64,000 bases of DNA from Kribbella amoyensis (lineage in GTDB: Bacteria > Actinomycetota > Actinomycetes > Propionibacteriales > Kribbellaceae), in assembly GCF_007828865.1 (NCBI RefSeq), contig NZ_VIVK01000002.1, forward strand, positions 124,001-188,000, given 5' to 3'. The position numbers were made by a program, and so were the translations under genes. The notes beneath the pieces are model-generated. The model was not told the origin of the DNA and made no database searches. It saw nothing but the letters and a program-made list of their open reading frames with translations. Of this stretch, positions 30,949 through 39,539 are shown piece by piece (position 1 is the stretch's first letter; every line of letters starts with the position of its first letter).

Positions 30949-33926
30949 GCGACGGCGTCTACGACATGCCGGAGGAGCCGCGGAGGTCGCGGCGTACTCC
31001 GGGGCAGCGGCCACGGGCCCTGCTGCCCACCATCGCGACCCTGATCGTGCTGCTGATCCTGTTCAGCGTCTTCACCGACGTCTGGACGCAGCGGCTCTGG
31101 TACCGCTCGGTCGACCTCGGCTCGGTGTTCAGCACCGTGCTCGGCACCCGGGTGCTGTTGTTCGTCGTGGTCGGCCTGCTGATGGCCGCCGCCGTGGTCG
31201 CGAACGTGATCATCGCCTTCCGGACCCGGCCCCGGGTCGCGCTGGCGCCGTCGCCGTCGCCCGGCTTCGAGCGGTACGGCGAGCTGCTGAAACAGCGCGG
31301 CAAGATCGCGATCGGCGTGCTCGCCACGCTGATGCTGGTGTTCGGCGGCTCGGCCGCGTCGGGGGAGTGGAAGGTCTTCCTCGCCTGGCGGAACCGGACC
31401 CCGTTCGGCGTCACCGACAAGCACTTCAACAAGGACATCGCGTTCTTCGTCTTCGACTACCCGTGGCTGCGCGTCCTGCTCGGCTTCGGGTACTCGATCG
31501 TCCTGCTCTCCCTGGTCGCCGCGATCATCACGCACTACCTGTACGGCGGCTTCCGGCCGTCGGCGAAGGGGCAGAAGGCGTCCGGCGCGGCGCAGGTGCA
31601 GTTCTCCGTCCTGCTCGGCCTGCTGGTCCTGCTCAAGGCGTTCAGCTACTGGCTCGACCGGTTCGGCCTCACCGTGGAGGACAGCAGACTCTTCACCGGT
31701 ATCTCCTATACGGGTGACAACGCCGTCCTGCCGAGCAAGGAGATCCTCGCGGTCATCGCGGTGCTGTGTGCCGGTCTGTTCTTCGCGAACGTGATCCGGA
31801 AGACCTGGCTGCTCCCCGGCGTCGGCACGGTCGTGCTGGTGCTGTCCGCCGTGCTGCTCGGCGCTCTGTGGCCGGCGGCCCTGCAGCAGTTGCGGGTCCG
31901 GCCGAGCGAGCCGGTCCGCGAGGCGGCGTACATCACCAAGAACATCGAGGCCACCCGGCAGGCGTACGGCCTGGAGAAGACCGAGGTCATCAACTACAAC
32001 GCGAAAACCACGGCGACCCCGGCCCAGCTGTCCCAGGACGCCGGGCTGCTCCCGGGTATCCGGCTGATCGACCCGAGCGTGGTCGGTCCGACGTTCGAGC
32101 AGTTGCAGCAGGTCCGCGGCTTCTACTCGTTCCCGACCGACCTGGACGTCGACCGGTACAAGATCGGCAACCAGGTCAAGGACACCGTGATCGCGGTCCG
32201 CGAGGTCCAGGTCGACCGGCTGCCTCCGGGCCAGCGCAACTGGAACAACGACCACACCGTCTACACCCACGGGTACGGCGTGGTCGCCGCGAACGGCAAC
32301 CAGCGCGCCGACGACGGTACGCCGGTGTGGTCGTCGAAGGACCTGCCGCCGGTCGGCGACCTCGGCAAGTACGAGCCGCGGATCTACTTCGGCGAGCAGT
32401 CCCCGGACTACTCGATCGTCGGTGCGCCGAAGGGTGCCCCGGCCGTCGAGCTGGACACGCCCGAGGGTGAGGACGGCGGCGACCCGACGCTGAACACCTA
32501 CGAGGGCAAGGGCGGCGTCCCGGTCGGCTCGTTCGCCAACCGGTTGCTCTACGCCACCAAGTTCCGGGACGCGAACATCCTGCTGTCCAGCCGGGTGAAC
32601 GAGGCGTCGAAGATCCTCTACGACCGCAGTCCAAGGGAGCGGGTCGAGAAGGCCGCACCGTGGCTGACCCCGGACGGCGACCCGTACCCGGCCGTCGTGG
32701 ACGGCCAGGTGGTCTGGATCGTCGACGGGTACACCACCTCGGCGAACTACCCGTACGCGCAGAAGGTCGCGCTGGACGACAGCACCCGGGACACCACCAC
32801 GGGCCGCGGGTCGATCGCGTCCCAGCCGAGCGAGGAGATCAACTACATCCGCAACTCGGTCAAGGCCGTCGTGAACGCGTACGACGGATCGGTCGACCTG
32901 TACGCCTGGGACGAGAGCGACCCGGTGCTGAAGACGTGGATGAAGGCGTTCCCGGACACGGTCAAGCCGCGGTCGGACATCTCGCCGGCGCTGATGTCGC
33001 ACCTGCGCTACCCGGAGGACATCTTCAAGGTGCAGCGCGACCTGCTCGCGAAGTACCACGTGACCGACTCGGGTACCTGGTACCAGAACAGCGACCTGTG
33101 GCGGGTCCCGGCCGACCCGACCGCGGGGACCAGCTCCAACGACGCGTCCGTGCAGAAGCAGCCGCCGTTCTACCTGTCGCTGCGGATGCCGGGGCAGAAG
33201 GACGCCCGGTTCTCGCTCACCTCGGTGTACGTGCCGAACGCCGACCGGGAGAACCTGACCGCCTTCCTGGCCGTCGATGCGGAGGCTTCCTCAGCGGACT
33301 ACGGTCAGTTCAGGATCCTCCGACTACCGGGGAACGTGCAGATTCCAGGCCCGGGACAGGTGGCCAACAAGTTCCAGACCGACGAGTCGATCAGACAGGC
33401 GTTGCTGCCGATCAACCAACCCAGCAGCGGCGCCAGAGCCCAGTTCGGGAACCTGCTGACGCTGCCCCTGGGTGACGGGTTGCTCTATGTCCAACCGGTG
33501 TACTCCGTGCGGACGAGCGGTCCGGGTAGCTATCCGGTGCTCCGGTACGTCCTGGTCGGCTTCGGTGACCGGGTCGCGTACGGGGCCACCCTGCAGGAGG
33601 CGTTGGCGAAGGTGTTCAACACGTCGGTCAACACCGACGAGAACCCGAACGACAACAAACCACCGACCACGACGCCACCGGCGAACGAGACGATCAAGTC
33701 GGCGTTGAGCGAGGCGCAGAACTCGTACAACGCGGCCCAGACGGCGTTGAAGGCCGGCGACCTGGCCGGGTACCAGCGTGAGGTCAACAAGATGAAGGCG
33801 GCGATCGACCGGGCCATCGCGGCCGGTGCGCAACTGCCGGCGACACCGACGACGCCGACCCCGAGCGGGACGCCGGGGACGCCACCGCCGACACCGACGA
33901 GTCCACCGACCTCGCCGACCGGCTGA
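30945..33926 (+). CDS. UPF0182 family large membrane protein
   Basis: 993-residue protein conserved across actinobacteria; function unknown. Seven hydrophobic helices occupy roughly 25-320, followed by a long extracytoplasmic domain to about 900 (PSEEINYIRNSVKAVVNAYDG, GQIP-like blocks) and a Pro/Thr-rich C-terminal tail. The ATG overlaps the PPA1309 stop. A strong terminator follows, marking the end of the protease-PPA1309-UPF0182 operon. Confidence 0.93.
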   Translation: MSDGVYDMPEEPRRSRRTPGQRPRALLPTIATLIVLLILFSVFTDVWTQRLWYRSVDLGSVFSTVLGTRVLLFVVVGLLMAAAVVANVIIAFRTRPRVALAPSPSPGFERYGELLKQRGKIAIGVLATLMLVFGGSAASGEWKVFLAWRNRTPFGVTDKHFNKDIAFFVFDYPWLRVLLGFGYSIVLLSLVAAIITHYLYGGFRPSAKGQKASGAAQVQFSVLLGLLVLLKAFSYWLDRFGLTVEDSRLFTGISYTGDNAVLPSKEILAVIAVLCAGLFFANVIRKTWLLPGVGTVVLVLSAVLLGALWPAALQQLRVRPSEPVREAAYITKNIEATRQAYGLEKTEVINYNAKTTATPAQLSQDAGLLPGIRLIDPSVVGPTFEQLQQVRGFYSFPTDLDVDRYKIGNQVKDTVIAVREVQVDRLPPGQRNWNNDHTVYTHGYGVVAANGNQRADDGTPVWSSKDLPPVGDLGKYEPRIYFGEQSPDYSIVGAPKGAPAVELDTPEGEDGGDPTLNTYEGKGGVPVGSFANRLLYATKFRDANILLSSRVNEASKILYDRSPRERVEKAAPWLTPDGDPYPAVVDGQVVWIVDGYTTSANYPYAQKVALDDSTRDTTTGRGSIASQPSEEINYIRNSVKAVVNAYDGSVDLYAWDESDPVLKTWMKAFPDTVKPRSDISPALMSHLRYPEDIFKVQRDLLAKYHVTDSGTWYQNSDLWRVPADPTAGTSSNDASVQKQPPFYLSLRMPGQKDARFSLTSVYVPNADRENLTAFLAVDAEASSADYGQFRILRLPGNVQIPGPGQVANKFQTDESIRQALLPINQPSSGARAQFGNLLTLPLGDGLLYVQPVYSVRTSGPGSYPVLRYVLVGFGDRVAYGATLQEALAKVFNTSVNTDENPNDNKPPTTTPPANETIKSALSEAQNSYNAAQTALKAGDLAGYQREVNKMKAAIDRAIAAGAQLPATPTTPTPSGTPGTPPPTPTSPPTSPTG

Positions 33927-33939
33927 CGTTCGGTTCGTG

Positions 33940-33986
33940 AGCGGCGGCTTCCTCTCCTCGGAGGGGAGGCCGCCGCTTTCGTTTGT
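33940..33986 (+). terminator. Rho-independent terminator after UPF0182
   Basis: AGCGGCGGC (33940-33948) pairs with GCCGCCGCT (33969-33977) and the stem continues inward through eight more pairs (two G-T) to a four-base loop. A T-rich tail TTTCGTTTGT follows. Confidence 0.85.
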
Positions 33987-34068
33987 CCACAGCTCCGGAA
34001 CTCGTCGGCTCCAAGTGGTGGTGACGACTGCACCTTCTCAGTACGACAACACCTGCGAAGGAGGCAGC

Positions 34069-34605
34069 ATGTCCGTGTTCAGTCCCCGTATCGTGGCGGC
34101 CGGCGCCCTGGTCCTGTTCGGAGCCGGGATCGCGCTCCCCACCCCGCCCGCCGTCGCCCATCCGATCTCCGCGACCACGACCCAGCGAGAGGTGTGCACC
34201 TTGGACGGATTCGCCATCGACCACCTGCCCGACGGCCTCGGCAGCCCGAGCGACTTCCAGTACGAGTGGGAGGACGTGAAGTTCGTCAGCCGGGTCTGGG
34301 AGACCGGTCCCGATCCCGAGGGCGCGACGAAGGTCGACCTGACCGTCAAGACCGTCCGCGGGGCGCAGCTGACCGACCTCGAGACGCTGCGCACGTTCCT
34401 GACCGAGTACCACGAGAAGGACCCGGAGACCTGGGAGCTCACCGCCACCCAGCTCGGCTCGTACGGCGGCTACGTGGCCGACGACCAGGCGTTCTTCTTC
34501 GTCGAGCCAGGGGTGGCGGCCGAGGTCATGATCGACCGGGGCCGGTTCGCCGCGGACGAGCTGGTCGCGGTGGCGTCCGGGTTCCACCCGGAGAACGCCG
34601 GCTGA
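34069..34605 (+). CDS. Secreted protein of unknown function
   Basis: 178 residues with a Sec signal peptide (basic start, hydrophobic core about 8-25, cleavage near AVAHPISA). The mature part is acidic and mixed alpha/beta with no domain I recognise; phrases such as DFQYEWEDVKFVSRVWE and YGGYVADDQAFFFVEPGVA suggest a small beta-rich fold. A strong GAAGGAGG site precedes the ATG. Single-gene unit between two terminators. Confidence 0.7.
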   Translation: MSVFSPRIVAAGALVLFGAGIALPTPPAVAHPISATTTQREVCTLDGFAIDHLPDGLGSPSDFQYEWEDVKFVSRVWETGPDPEGATKVDLTVKTVRGAQLTDLETLRTFLTEYHEKDPETWELTATQLGSYGGYVADDQAFFFVEPGVAAEVMIDRGRFAADELVAVASGFHPENAG

Positions 34606-34619
34606 GCTGGTCCGGCGCG

Positions 34620-34649
34620 GCGGCCGCACCGATCGCCCGGTGCGGCCGC
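34620..34649. terminator. Bidirectional GC hairpin
   Basis: GCGGCCGCACCG (34620-34631) and CGGTGCGGCCGC (34638-34649) form a perfect 12-bp stem with loop ATCGCC, between the 3' ends of the secreted-protein gene and the acetyltransferase gene. Confidence 0.75.
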
Positions 34650-34698
34650 TGCGATCCGGCCAGCCTCGGTCAGCCTGGTCTGCTCGGTCTGCGGGTGC

Positions 34699-35661
34699 TC
34701 AGTAGCCGATCAGGCGGTGGACGCGGTGGAAGGTCTGCTCGAAACCGAGGCGCGGCCAGGTGCGCGAGGAGAGGAGGTTCGTCACCCGCCAGTCCGTCAC
34801 CACCGAGTCGTACCCGGTCTCGGCGCACCACGCCAGCACGGCCTCCCCGAGAGCGCGGCCGGCGCCGTGTCCGCGAGCGTCCGGGAACACGGCCGCGAAG
34901 CCGAGGAAGCCGGCGTTGTCCGGACGTGCGAGCCCGGTGTGCGAGCTGGACTTCTCCAGCGAGCAACCGATCGCCGACCCGATCACCCGACCGTTGACCT
35001 CGGCAACAAAGGTGGCGAACTCGGGATCGTCGATCGCCTCCTCCCAGTCCGCGAGCGCCTCCTCGAGCGTCGGCACCTCACCGGCCGAGAACACCGGCGA
35101 CAACCCCTGGTGCTGCGGCAACACCAGATCCAGCTCGGCCAGGACACGCACGTCACCGCGGTCCGCCCGCCGGACGGTCCCGCCGTCACGCACCGGCAGC
35201 GGCAACGCGGGGACATCCCGAATCGCGTGCGCGTGCTGCCCACCGAACCCGAGCCGGAACCACGCGTCCACCAACTCGGCCTGATCCGGCACCACCACGT
35301 ACTGCGCCGTCCGCCCCTGGTCGACCCACTTCGCCGCGGCCACCGCGTACAGGTCCCGGACCGTCTCCGGCTCCTGGACCGCGAACCCGGCGGACTCGAC
35401 CCACACGTTCGGTCCCCAGGTCGCCGACTTCGGTGCCCCGAGCAAGTACCCGGTCACCTCGTCACCGTCGACCAGCACCGCCCCGGAGGCCCCCTCGGTC
35501 TCCCAGGCCGCGGTCACCTCGGTCAACGCCACCCGCGGGTCCTCGAAGTCGGCCCGCAACAGCGGGTACTTCACCCGATGCTCCCGGTGACGCCCGGCCA
35601 GCAACCGCGCCGCCGCCCCGAGATCCCCCGCACCGAACTCCCTGATCACCCTCCCAGCCAT
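34699..35661 (-). CDS. GNAT family N-acetyltransferase (two-domain)
   Basis: 320 residues. The C-terminal GNAT domain shows the acetyl-CoA motif FPDARGHGAGRALGEAVLAWC and ends with GFEQTFHRVHRLIGY; the N-terminal half looks like a second, degenerate GNAT fold. Acetyl acceptor unknown. ATG 35661 encodes MAGRVIREFGAGDLGAA, a typical GNAT beginning. Confidence 0.85.
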   Translation of the reverse strand: MAGRVIREFGAGDLGAAARLLAGRHREHRVKYPLLRADFEDPRVALTEVTAAWETEGASGAVLVDGDEVTGYLLGAPKSATWGPNVWVESAGFAVQEPETVRDLYAVAAAKWVDQGRTAQYVVVPDQAELVDAWFRLGFGGQHAHAIRDVPALPLPVRDGGTVRRADRGDVRVLAELDLVLPQHQGLSPVFSAGEVPTLEEALADWEEAIDDPEFATFVAEVNGRVIGSAIGCSLEKSSSHTGLARPDNAGFLGFAAVFPDARGHGAGRALGEAVLAWCAETGYDSVVTDWRVTNLLSSRTWPRLGFEQTFHRVHRLIGY

Positions 35662-35723
35662 ACCCCGGAAGGTACGCCCAGCGACCCCCACCGGGACACA
35701 CCTTTTCGGCCCCCGACCCCGAT

Positions 35724-35753
35724 TTGGTTTCTCCCCACCCCATCCCCTAAACT
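35724..35753 (+). promoter_or_regulatory. Promoter of the initiator tRNA gene
   Basis: TTGGTT (35724-35729) and TAAACT (35748-35753), 18 bp apart, in an unusually AT-rich patch 14 bp before the tRNA. Start expected near 35760. Confidence 0.65.
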
Positions 35754-35766
35754 AAAGACACAACGA

Positions 35767-35840
35767 CGCGGGGTGGAGCAGCTCGGTAGCTCGCTGGGCT
35801 CATAACCCAGAGGTCGCAGGTTCAAATCCTGCCCCCGCTA
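35767..35840 (+). tRNA. Initiator tRNA-fMet (CAT)
   Basis: 74 nt without encoded CCA. The acceptor stem CGCGGGG/CCCCGCT has an unpaired C1-T72, and the anticodon stem CTGGG...CCCAG contains the three consecutive G-C pairs; both are initiator hallmarks. The anticodon is CAT in the loop CTCATAA. The T arm GCAGG/CCTGC encloses TTCAAAT. One promoter and one terminator flank it, so it is transcribed alone. Confidence 0.96.
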
Positions 35841-35846
35841 CTCCAG

Positions 35847-35880
35847 AAAGGCCCGGACCACCGGTCCGGGCCTTTCGCTT
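35847..35880 (+). terminator. Terminator of the tRNA gene
   Basis: AAAGGCCCGGACC (35847-35859) pairs perfectly with GGTCCGGGCCTTT (35863-35875) around a three-base loop, seven bases after the tRNA, followed by TTTCGCTT. Confidence 0.9.
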
Positions 35881-36031
35881 TGTCAGACGTGCAGTCGACG
35901 GCGGGTTCCCGGCGCCGTTGAACCTTGGTGCCGACGGCCGTGAGCTGCTTCACATCAGATCAACCGGCTGAGCCGGCCACCTCGTCGTTGAAGATTTACC
36001 CCGATCGGTACCCAGGGCCGAGCCAGGGAGA

Positions 36032-36484
36032 CTAGCGGAGGACGCCGACCCGGTAGCTGCCGACTCCGCTGCTGCACTTCTGGTCGAAGGTGGACTCACC
36101 GTGGATCGTGAAGCCGCAGATGAGCTGGCGCGTCTCGAACGGAAAGACGCCGTCCACGTCCCAGATCTGGATCTGGGCGGGGCGGGCGACACACTTGTCG
36201 ATCTCGACCCGCTGGCCGGCCGCGATCGACACATAGTCCGCGGTCGCCGGCCAGATCTTGGTTCCGGCCCTCGTGATGTACACCTCGTCGTGACCGGGCT
36301 CGGTGTCGAGGGCGCGGAGGCCGTCGAGGTAGACACCGGAGCCACACAGACCGGCTTGTGGCGACGGGCCGGCTTGCGGGGACAAGGGCTCGGCCGCAGC
36401 CGCGGACGACGCTCCTAGGAGGGTGAGAGAACTGGCGGCCGTGACCGTGGCCGCGAGCAACGACATTATCCGTGAGTTCCTCAT
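36032..36484 (-). CDS. Small secreted protein, four cysteines
   Basis: 150 residues. Signal peptide at 1-31 (MRNSRIMSLLAA, cleavage after SAAAA). The mature protein has a short repeat PQAGPSPQAG, then a globular part with four cysteines (LCGSG, DKCVAR, LICGF, QKCSSG), enough for two disulfides. No domain recognised. AAAGGAAAG lies upstream of the ATG. The base composition is less GC-rich than neighbours near the 5' end. Confidence 0.7.
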   Translation of the reverse strand: MRNSRIMSLLAATVTAASSLTLLGASSAAAAEPLSPQAGPSPQAGLCGSGVYLDGLRALDTEPGHDEVYITRAGTKIWPATADYVSIAAGQRVEIDKCVARPAQIQIWDVDGVFPFETRQLICGFTIHGESTFDQKCSSGVGSYRVGVLR

Positions 36485-36602
36485 ATCTGCTTTCCTTTCG
36501 CCGCTTGCCGAACACGGTCAGGTAAACAGTCGTCACTTTCAGATCACTGTCGCGCACACCGAGGACCGACTACGAAGAAGGGTCCGGCGCCTGACGCGTC
36601 GG

Positions 36603-37502
36603 TCAGGTCCACCGAGCGATCTCAGGATCCCAGCTCTTGCTCCGGGCCTGGCCGCTGATGAGTGGGTCCGCGAAAGCTGCGACCACCGCGACCGTGTCCG
36701 CGAAGCTCGTTGGGTAGCCGCTGGCAGCCTGGCCTTGACGCCGTAGCCACGCGGAGTAGGAGCGTTGCCGCTGCTGGGGGAGATCAACGATGCTCGAACT
36801 GAGTGGTCTCAAGGTGATGCGTCGGTGTGCCGCGGTGGCTTCTAGAGCGGTGGATACTTCGTCGGCGCGGAGGACGTTGGCACGTAGCAGGCGGTAGAGA
36901 TCGCCGTAGTCACGGTCGCGGGTGTTGAGGTCACCGAGTTCGACAGCGGTGGACAGTTTTTCGGCGATGACGGTGGCGAGCGGATAGCCGAGGATAGTGA
37001 ATGTCTCGGTCTCCAACAGTTGTTGATAGGCGATGAGTTGGGGCTCAGGGGTGATGGGATCGCCGAGGCTGACATCTAGCTGAAGCTTGAGCTGCGCACG
37101 GGCAATCGAGGCAGGCATCACGAGTCGGAGCCCGTGGTACCGGCCGTCCTCACGAATCGGGGCTGTTCTCAAGTTTGCTCCATCGAACGCGACGCCGTCG
37201 TCGATCTCGGTCGCGGCGATCGCCCTGACCCGCCGGATGATCTCGGTCTCCTCGCCGGTGAAGGCCTGTCCGAGAATGTCGATGTCTCGCGTCGTGCGGC
37301 GTGCGCCGAACTGGGCCAGGAGCAGGCCACCTTTGAGGACGAAGTGTTCTCGGCCTGCGGGAGATGCGGCCAGACGGTAGAGAAATCGTTCGAGGACGTA
37401 CTCGATCATGACCTCGTCGGTAGCGCGCCGGTCACGGCGTGCTGAGTTCCGCAAGTCGTTGTAGACGCGGCCGGGGGTGGTGTCGCGGGCTGGGTTGACC
37501 AT
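36603..37502 (-). CDS. abiEii: AbiEii-type nucleotidyltransferase toxin
   Basis: 299-residue nucleotidyltransferase-like toxin of the AbiEii/AbiGii (type IV-like) toxin-antitoxin and phage abortive-infection family. Motifs: LKGGLLLAQFG (56-66), the metal-binding TRDIDI with D73 and D75, and GYPLATVIAEKLSTAVELGDLNTRDRDYGDLYRL, typical of the second half. Relatives modify tRNA acceptor ends. The start overlaps the antitoxin stop by one base (TGATG). Codons are less GC-biased than neighbours, which suggests transfer. Confidence 0.9.
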   Translation of the reverse strand: MVNPARDTTPGRVYNDLRNSARRDRRATDEVMIEYVLERFLYRLAASPAGREHFVLKGGLLLAQFGARRTTRDIDILGQAFTGEETEIIRRVRAIAATEIDDGVAFDGANLRTAPIREDGRYHGLRLVMPASIARAQLKLQLDVSLGDPITPEPQLIAYQQLLETETFTILGYPLATVIAEKLSTAVELGDLNTRDRDYGDLYRLLRANVLRADEVSTALEATAAHRRITLRPLSSSIVDLPQQRQRSYSAWLRRQGQAASGYPTSFADTVAVVAAFADPLISGQARSKSWDPEIARWT

Positions 37503-38116
37503 CAGGCGAGCACCGCCTCGACGGCCGGCCGGATCACTGTCAGGGCGTGTAGTTCGCGCGCGATGCGTTGCAGCTTCCCGACCCCGTCGGGCCCACTGGT
37601 TCGCAGATAACGGCCGAGCGCGGCCAGGGCCAGTGTCTGGCCGATGCGGTTGCGGTGGCGCATGGCATCGACCACGCTCCGGGCCGCGTCGTAGACCGGT
37701 ACGAACTCGCTTGGGGCAGCCTCGTACTGCTCGATGTTGAGGTCGAAGGTCTTGGTCGCGAACTGCGCGACGACGATGGGTGGGTAGGAGATCGCCGGGC
37801 GGCGGGTGCCACGCGGTACGGCGATGTGGACGGCGGCTGGAATGTCGTCGATCAGATCGTGGAGCGCGAGTGCGGACTCGCCGCAGACGACTGCGTGGGA
37901 CGCCCGTGTGTGTACAGCCAGCAGATCGAGATGTGCGGTCTCGGGGGCATCTGATCGCCGGTAGACCCCGCGTGAGAGTTCGATCGCGGCACCGTCGCTG
38001 ACCAGAGCCGCCAGATCCCGCGACGGTAGCCCGGCCCTGCGTGCCTGCGCCGTGGTGAAAGTGGGCGGCAGCGTCGCCAGCCGTTGGCGTGCACGAGGTG
38101 GATCGACGGACATCAT
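37502..38116 (-). CDS. abiEi: AbiEi-type antitoxin / transcriptional repressor
   Basis: 204-residue antitoxin with an N-terminal winged-helix region (TFTTAQARRAGLPSRDLAALVSDGAAIELSRGVYRR) and a C-terminal AbiEi domain (IAVPRGTRRPAIS onward). It neutralises AbiEii and represses its own promoter in known systems. Two adjacent ATGs (38116, 38113); a -10 box seven bases upstream indicates leaderless translation. Operon order antitoxin then toxin is standard. Confidence 0.88.
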   Translation of the reverse strand: MMSVDPPRARQRLATLPPTFTTAQARRAGLPSRDLAALVSDGAAIELSRGVYRRSDAPETAHLDLLAVHTRASHAVVCGESALALHDLIDDIPAAVHIAVPRGTRRPAISYPPIVVAQFATKTFDLNIEQYEAAPSEFVPVYDAARSVVDAMRHRNRIGQTLALAALGRYLRTSGPDGVGKLQRIARELHALTVIRPAVEAVLA

Positions 38117-38123
38117 GTACTAA

Positions 38124-38150
38124 ATCATACCCCTTGATGTTGTTTAAGGG
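38124..38150 (-). promoter_or_regulatory. abiE promoter with inverted-repeat operator
   Basis: On the minus strand TATGAT (38129-38124) is a consensus -10, seven bases from the abiEi start, so the mRNA should be leaderless. CCCTT (38131-38135) and AAGGG (38146-38150), ten bases apart, lie where the -35 spacer is and suit autorepression by AbiEi. Confidence 0.55.
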
Positions 38151-38326
38151 TGCGATTCGATACACGACTCGCGGCGGCCGAACCGGCTTAGACAACAAAG
38201 CTGTCGATGGGTGAGAACGTGACTGGCCGGATTATCACATCGGCGGCGTGGACCCGGTGGGGCGGATCATCGGACTGTTCTTGCCGGGCTGGAGGATTCG
38301 GTCGTGTCGAGTACTGGGGAGTTGGG

Positions 38327-38745
38327 ATGCTGGCGGAGTTGCAGGCGGAGATCGGTCGGCAGGGTGGGTACGAGGAGGGGGCTGGGCCGGAGCCGGTGGT
38401 GCCGTTGGAGTTGTTCTTCGACGGGAACGACGATCCTGGGTCGATCGGGTGCAATTTGCCGGAGCATCCGGGGACCGCTCGGTTCTATGCCGTGTTGAGT
38501 GCGATCCGGGACCGGCCTGAGGTGCTCGGTGTGTGGGTCGGGGTGTCCGAGGTGGTCGCGGAGGACGAGTGGCCGTTCAGCGATCACGTGTACGTGGTGA
38601 CCACCGCCGCGCCGGATGAGGTCCGGGCCTGGGCCGACGAGTTGTCGCCGGACGAGCCGGGGCACGACTGGTGGAACGGGGCGCCGCCGCTGCAGCAGAT
38701 CGAGGTTCCGCCGAACGCTCGCCTGGTCACCTGTGGTGGGACTGA
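38327..38745 (+). pseudogene. Unknown small gene, probable frameshift near its 3' end
   Basis: Reading from ATG 38327 gives a coherent acidic protein (MLAELQAEIGRQGGYEEGAG, then EPVVPLELFFDGNDDPGSIG and VYVVTTAAPDEVRAWADELS) for about 135 residues. It then runs on into low-quality sequence antisense to the next gene, until 39274. Inserting one base before TGTGG at about 38731 would end the protein ...TVWWD at the TGA 38743-38745. So a one-base deletion or sequencing error is likely. No domain is recognised; the size suits an immunity or house-keeping small protein. No clear ribosome site. Confidence 0.5.
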
Positions 38746-38833
38746 CCGAGACGTGAACTGCCGGGCCGGTGTGATCCACCAGCCCGGCAGCGGTTTCCAC
38801 GGCTCCGTCAGCCGACGGAGAACTCAGGACTCG

Positions 38834-39250
38834 TCAGCAGGCGTAGGACTTGGCCCAGCGGTAGGTGTCGCGGGCCTTGGTGTCGCTGCCCCAGAAGGCG
38901 CCGTAGTAGCAGAGGATCGCCCAGGTCTGCGGGCCGACCCAGCCGTCGACCTTGGTGCCCGGGTGCTTGGCGGCGCGGGCGGCGGTCTGGATCTTCCAGA
39001 TGGCGTTCTTCGTCTGGGTGCCGTAGACGCTGTCGACCGAGATCGGCCCGGCCTCGCGGCGGGCGCTGTTGCTGATGGACAGGACGTTGGCGAGACCCTG
39101 CAGGGCCTTCACACAGTTGCCGGTGCCACCGGGTCCGTAGACGTTCTGCCGGCAGGGTGCCTTGGCCGCCGACGCCGCCGGGGTGGCGACGATCGAAGTG
39201 CCGAGCAGGGCCGTGATGGCGACGAGGACGCCGACCAACTTCTTGCGCAT
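38834..39250 (-). CDS. Secreted peptidoglycan-binding-domain protein
   Basis: 138 residues. Signal peptide MRKKLVGVLVAITALLG with cleavage after PAASA; the mature part is a PG_binding_1-like three-helix domain (CVKALQGLANVLS, VDSVYGTQTKNAIWKIQ, VDGWVGPQTWAILCYYG) with four cysteines. Probably extracellular and cell-wall-associated. GAGAGGAAT precedes the ATG. Confidence 0.82.
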   Translation of the reverse strand: MRKKLVGVLVAITALLGTSIVATPAASAAKAPCRQNVYGPGGTGNCVKALQGLANVLSISNSARREAGPISVDSVYGTQTKNAIWKIQTAARAAKHPGTKVDGWVGPQTWAILCYYGAFWGSDTKARDTYRWAKSYAC

Positions 39251-39440
39251 GGGGATATTCCTCTCAGGGGATAACACTTCTGGATCAGCGGCCGCCTGAG
39301 AAACGCCCCGGGTCGCCCCTGGTACGTCGATCGGGCAGCCCGATTCCAACGATAGAAGTCACCACCTCCACCGGCCTGCCCGTACCGCCCGTACCACCCG
39401 CGCGCGGTCTGACTTACGGCCGCGTCATTCACCCTCCATC

Positions 39441-39478
39441 TCGCCCGGGACGGTGAGCCCTCGCCCGGGAAGGGTGAG
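39441..39478. repeat. Direct repeat upstream of the MFS/peptidase run
   Basis: TCGCCCGGGA occurs at 39441 and 39461, each followed by a GGTGAG sequence, a 20-bp period or about two helical turns, 62-99 bp before the MFS start. It could be a tandem operator. The rest of 39251-39539 shows no gene. Confidence 0.4.
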
Positions 39479-39539
39479 TTGGCGGTGAGTTGGTCGCCCT
39501 ACCATCCGGAGCGAGTCAGCCACCGTTCGGAGGTATCCG

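Noticed and set aside
36603..38198. A single 531-residue protein covering the AbiE locus
   Set aside because: The N-terminal part is the antitoxin gene read in the wrong frame; the toxin starts cleanly at 37502.
38746..39274. Continuation of the frame from 38327
   Set aside because: Protein character is lost and it lies antisense to the clear secreted peptidoglycan-binding gene; a frameshift explains it better.
35767..39274. Integrative element inserted at the tRNA gene
   Set aside because: No integrase and no repeated tRNA 3' end was found downstream, so only a transferred patch can be suggested.
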